Shown piece by piece: positions 61,388-64,000 of a DNA stretch of 64,000 nucleotides (positions are counted from its first letter, which is position 1; each line of letters starts with the position of its first letter). Position numbers and translations under genes: made by a program. A model generated the notes under the pieces. The model saw nothing but the letters and a program-made list of their open reading frames with translations. It was not told the DNA's origin and searched no databases. Source of the DNA: Chitinophaga sp. HK235 (GTDB lineage: Bacteria > Bacteroidota > Bacteroidia > Chitinophagales > Chitinophagaceae); assembly GCF_018255755.1 (NCBI RefSeq), contig NZ_CP073766.1, positions 7,066,501-7,130,500 of the forward strand, in the 5' to 3' direction.

Positions 61388-62155
61388 ATGAAATATCCAT
61401 TGAAGGATTGCATCATCCCCATTGTTGCATGTACACTGCTATTCTGTTCCTGCAGTAAATCCGCTCTCGTATCTCCTGATCCGCAAAACAATCCGGTTAA
61501 TCCATCCGGAGGAAAACAAACCGGTATAAGCGCTGCTGCCACTACACCTGTAGGTACTGTTATCTATACCAGCAACGGCTATACGCTTACTTTCACCAAC
61601 AACGATGCTACCTTTGACGATGCCGTACGTCAAAGATTGGTAAACACCTTCTTTACTGTTTATCCAAAAATGCTAAATCGATTTTATCCTGGTGCGACCA
61701 AAAAGGTAACTTTCCTCATCGATCCTAATTACAACGGGGTAGCCTACACTTCCGGTAATCAGAGTGTTTACAGCCCGGCCTGGTTCCGCAGCCATCCGGA
61801 AGATATAGATGTGGTAACCCATGAAGTAATGCATATCGTTCAGGCATATACGGGCGGTACGCCAGGGTGGCTGACAGAAGGCATTGCCGATTATGCCCGT
61901 TATAAATATGGTGTCAACAACGGCCCTGCAGGATGGTCGCTGCCCAACTGGTCGTCTTCACAAAAATATACAGATGCCTATCGCGTTACTGCCCGCTTCC
62001 TGGTATGGCTTGAAGGGCATGTACGCAGTACTATTGCAGATGACCTCAACACCGCATTGCGGAACAAAACCTATACTGCCAATACCTGGAACCAGCTTAC
62101 AGGAAAATCTGTAGACCAGCTATGGGCAGACTATTCCAATAACCCGGCATTATAA
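61388..62155 (+). CDS. Basic-secretory-protein (BSP) family peptidase, lipoprotein
   Basis: 255 residues. Signal with LLFCSC gives a lipidation Cys at 20 or 22. The conserved domain runs about 60-250: VTFLIDPNYNGVAYTSG, THEVMHIVQAY with HExxH at 145-149, GWLTEGIADYARYKYG (third ligand, Glu164) and ARFLVWLEG. The pattern fits the plant basic secretory protein family (PF04450), present also in Bacteroidota. It is a predicted zinc peptidase at the cell surface. Isolated gene; a strong hairpin separates it from the convergent AraC-type gene. Confidence 0.88.
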   Translation: MKYPLKDCIIPIVACTLLFCSCSKSALVSPDPQNNPVNPSGGKQTGISAAATTPVGTVIYTSNGYTLTFTNNDATFDDAVRQRLVNTFFTVYPKMLNRFYPGATKKVTFLIDPNYNGVAYTSGNQSVYSPAWFRSHPEDIDVVTHEVMHIVQAYTGGTPGWLTEGIADYARYKYGVNNGPAGWSLPNWSSSQKYTDAYRVTARFLVWLEGHVRSTIADDLNTALRNKTYTANTWNQLTGKSVDQLWADYSNNPAL

Positions 62156-62245
62156 TATTTCAACTTATAATAGTGTTGCTTTAATTATTCTCTAACCAGG
62201 GGAATGATGAAATAGTCGATCAACTTTTCCGGCAATACTATTTCC

Positions 62246-62288
62246 TACCGGTTACCGGCAACCTGCATGGGTTGCCAGGTGGCCGGTA
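62246..62288. terminator. Long GC-rich hairpin between convergent genes
   Basis: An 18-bp stem with two G-T pairs and one bulge (62246-62263 with 62270-62288), 6-base loop, between the BSP-family gene and the AraC-type gene. No clear T-run, but position fits a bidirectional terminator. Confidence 0.55.
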
Positions 62289-62310
62289 TTCCCGTTTCTG
62301 TAAGACAAGT

Positions 62311-63180
62311 CTACATGTTCTTCCTGAAGCCTTCGGGGGAGAGGCCGGTCTGATTCTTAAAAAACTTACAGAAATAGGAATTGTCTTTAAAATTAAGGCT
62401 GTAGGCAATCTCCGTTACGGTCATATCCAGATGGATCAACATGCGCTTTGCTTCCAGCACAATCCTGTTCCTGATCATATCTCCGGCAGATATTCCTAAC
62501 AGCTCTTTACAAATATTATTAAGATGGCCAGGCGTGATGCATAATATTTCAGCATAATATTTGGGCAGGCGCTGGTGGAGGTATTCTTTTTCTATCAGCT
62601 TTTCGAAATTACGCAGTACGGTATAGTTATGATGGGTGGCCGCTTTCACCGGGTCATCCTGATGACCGGCCTTTGCCATCAGCAGAAAAAACGTTAGTAA
62701 CAGCACCCGCAACGTATCTGTGCGATATTTACCTGCGTCCTCTGCCTCGTTAACTGCCTTTTCCAGTATATCGATGGCCTGCTGGCGGTAGTGGTCGGGG
62801 ATATCCATTGCTGAAAGAGCCGCATTACCGCTGAAAAACGGGAACTGTTCCAGATACTGGCTGTCTAATAAAAAGGACTTAAAAAAAGAGGCAGAAAAAT
62901 TAATCACATAACCATCTGTTTCTCCTTCAAAATCCCAGCCATGGACCTGGCTGGGGGCCATGAAGTAGACATGATAAGGACGTATGGTAAATTGCTCAAA
63001 ATCGATCGAATGGGTACCACCACCACTGGTGAAAAAAACAATATGGTAGAAATCATGCCGGTGCGGGAAATGCAGCTTCCGCATGGAATGGAGGTAGGGT
63101 GCAAATCGTTTTACAATGACATCTTCTTCCTGAGAATAGGAAAATTTGCATATATCATAAACCGGAAACTCCTTTTTCAT
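62311..63180 (-). CDS. AraC-family transcriptional regulator
   Basis: A 289-residue regulator starting MKKEFPVYDICKF. An N-terminal cupin (HFPHRHDFYHIVFFTSGGGTHS, FTIRPYHVYFMAPSQVHGWDF) and a C-terminal AraC double helix-turn-helix (LPKYYAEILCITPGHLNNICK, VTEIAYSLNFKDNSYFCKFFKNQTGLSPEGFR). The frame is open upstream to 63267, but those residues lack family character, so ATG 63180 is preferred. A DUF1348 gene lies upstream on the same strand. Confidence 0.93.
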   Translation of the reverse strand: MKKEFPVYDICKFSYSQEEDVIVKRFAPYLHSMRKLHFPHRHDFYHIVFFTSGGGTHSIDFEQFTIRPYHVYFMAPSQVHGWDFEGETDGYVINFSASFFKSFLLDSQYLEQFPFFSGNAALSAMDIPDHYRQQAIDILEKAVNEAEDAGKYRTDTLRVLLLTFFLLMAKAGHQDDPVKAATHHNYTVLRNFEKLIEKEYLHQRLPKYYAEILCITPGHLNNICKELLGISAGDMIRNRIVLEAKRMLIHLDMTVTEIAYSLNFKDNSYFCKFFKNQTGLSPEGFRKNM

Positions 63181-63279
63181 TATATATGGATGCCCGGATT
63201 GGCGGGGATCCTGCGGTAAAGATACATTATATTGTAATGGGCCGGTTGTAGCCCGGCCCATCATCATATAAGCTCCCTC

Positions 63280-63693
63280 TTACAATATCCTGCGCTCTGA
63301 TTCCTGTATGGGCACATCGTTGATACTGGCATATCGCTTTTGCATATAGCCGTTTTCATCGAATTCCCAGTTTTCATTGCCATAAGCCCGGAACCATTGT
63401 CCATGATCGTCATGGTACTCATATTCGAAACGAACGGCGATACGGTTGTCTGTAAAAGCCCACAGCTCCTTTTTCAGTTTATAGGCATGTTCCTTTTCCC
63501 ATTTGGCGGTCAGGAATTTTACGATCTCTTCGCGGCCATTAATAAAGGAGGAGCGGTTGCGCCATTCGCTGTCTATGGTGTAGGCCAATGATACTTTCAC
63601 CGGGTCCTGGGTGTTCCAGGCGTCTTCTGCCATCTGTACCTTTTGTTGGGCCGTTGCTGCATTGAACGGGGGTAATGGGTGTCTTTGTTCCAT
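63280..63693 (-). CDS. DUF1348 (NTF2-like) protein
   Basis: A 137-residue protein of the SnoaL/NTF2-like superfamily, DUF1348 branch. KVQMAEDAWNTQDPVKVSLAY, SEWRNRSSFINGREEIVKFL, WEKEHAYKLKKELWAFTDNRIAVRF (as blocks) and NENWEFDENGYMQKRYASIND are the family pattern. Small cupped dimers of this type may bind a hydrophobic molecule; the reaction is unknown. It is 99 bases from the AraC-type start on the same strand. Confidence 0.9.
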   Translation of the reverse strand: MEQRHPLPPFNAATAQQKVQMAEDAWNTQDPVKVSLAYTIDSEWRNRSSFINGREEIVKFLTAKWEKEHAYKLKKELWAFTDNRIAVRFEYEYHDDHGQWFRAYGNENWEFDENGYMQKRYASINDVPIQESERRIL

Positions 63694-64000
63694 GATATCA
63701 ATAGTTTATACTGATTTACTGACCCAAAGGTAGCAGCGGATACCAGTTGTGCTACGGTGGTTTTTATGGATGGTACGGTATAAATTGAAAACGATACTCA
63801 GCAGGAAGATATAACCTGCTTCTTTCCTGTTATAATTCAGGTTGCAGTCATTAGTCGTAGCTTTCCTAATTATTAACTAATGTCCGGATTCCATTATTGC
63901 TGCTACCTGAAAAAGTTGACATCGGAAAACCAATAAACTGTACTATAAATTTTACCGGATTTTTCCCATAAAAGTTATGTAGATGATATAATCACGATTC
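63694..64000. other. Window-end intergenic region
   Basis: About 300 AT-rich bases to the window edge. It must contain the promoter of the DUF1348 gene (leftward). I see no gene, hairpin or clear -7 box. Confidence 0.4.

Noticed and set aside
1..64000. tRNA, rRNA or insertion sequences
   Set aside because: I found no cloverleaf pattern, rRNA-like stretch or transposase with flanking inverted repeats; the group II intron is the only mobile element supported.

Overview
The window looks like chromosome from a Bacteroidota bacterium, most likely Chitinophagaceae and close to Chitinophaga. The signs are two SusC/SusD outer-membrane pairs, ECF sigma/FecR regulation, many lipoproteins with a Cys lipobox, a YtxJ-type bacillithiol protein, few Shine-Dalgarno sequences, and Bacteroidota -7 boxes (TAnnTTTG). 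I saw no rRNA, tRNA, CRISPR array or prophage. Nearly everything is an intact gene; the one clear mobile element is a group II intron.

Layout. 1-3272: SusC/SusD pair (SusD cut by the window edge), with a divergent DeoR-type regulator. 4322-17400: mostly housekeeping genes (DMT permease, polyprenol-phosphate mannosyltransferase-like GT2, DnaQ-like exonuclease, Mpl-type Mur ligase, YtxJ, UbiX, AroQ, M42 aminopeptidase, UbiA-like enzyme, acyl-CoA carboxylase beta subunit, LuxE-like protein). 18511-20913: a four-gene HvfABCD/bufferin-like operon, with a GKC-repeat precursor, MNIO (DUF692) enzyme, DUF2063 partner and DoxX-like membrane protein. 22130-25374: SDR, Crp/Fnr regulator, His-rich secreted protein, and a nitric-oxide/Fe-S repair pair (RIC plus truncated haemoglobin). 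25524-25772: degenerate tandem copies of the 3' end of a secreted gluzincin-like gene. 29412-33726: acyltransferase, LytS/LytTR system, DUF4142 protein and LuxR-type regulator.

33943-41584 is the most unusual region. It is a compact cassette: an outer-membrane-factor-like protein fused to a putative glycosidase domain, an HlyD-like adaptor, a degenerate receiver with a Cys-rich TackOD1-like zinc domain, a processive GT2, and a beta-rich lipoprotein. Read together, it looks like a synthase-dependent exopolysaccharide production and export system that matches none of the standard operons (Pga, Pel, Bcs, Alg) I know.

41636-46633 holds a YdeI-like protein, an AT-richer patch (unknown protein, polyprenyl synthase, small secreted protein, palindromic repeats), and a group II intron placed 3 nt beyond a perfect 19-bp terminator stem. 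46657-57359 holds a DUF3472-like lipoprotein, an MFS exporter, Ada, then ECF sigma, FecR, SusC and SusD as one regulated uptake unit. 57416-63693 holds two AraC regulators, two NAD(P)-binding oxidoreductases, an HxlR regulator, a basic-secretory-protein peptidase and a DUF1348 protein. Several intergenic regions carry long AT-rich inverted repeats built from repeated short words; these may form a genome-wide element family.
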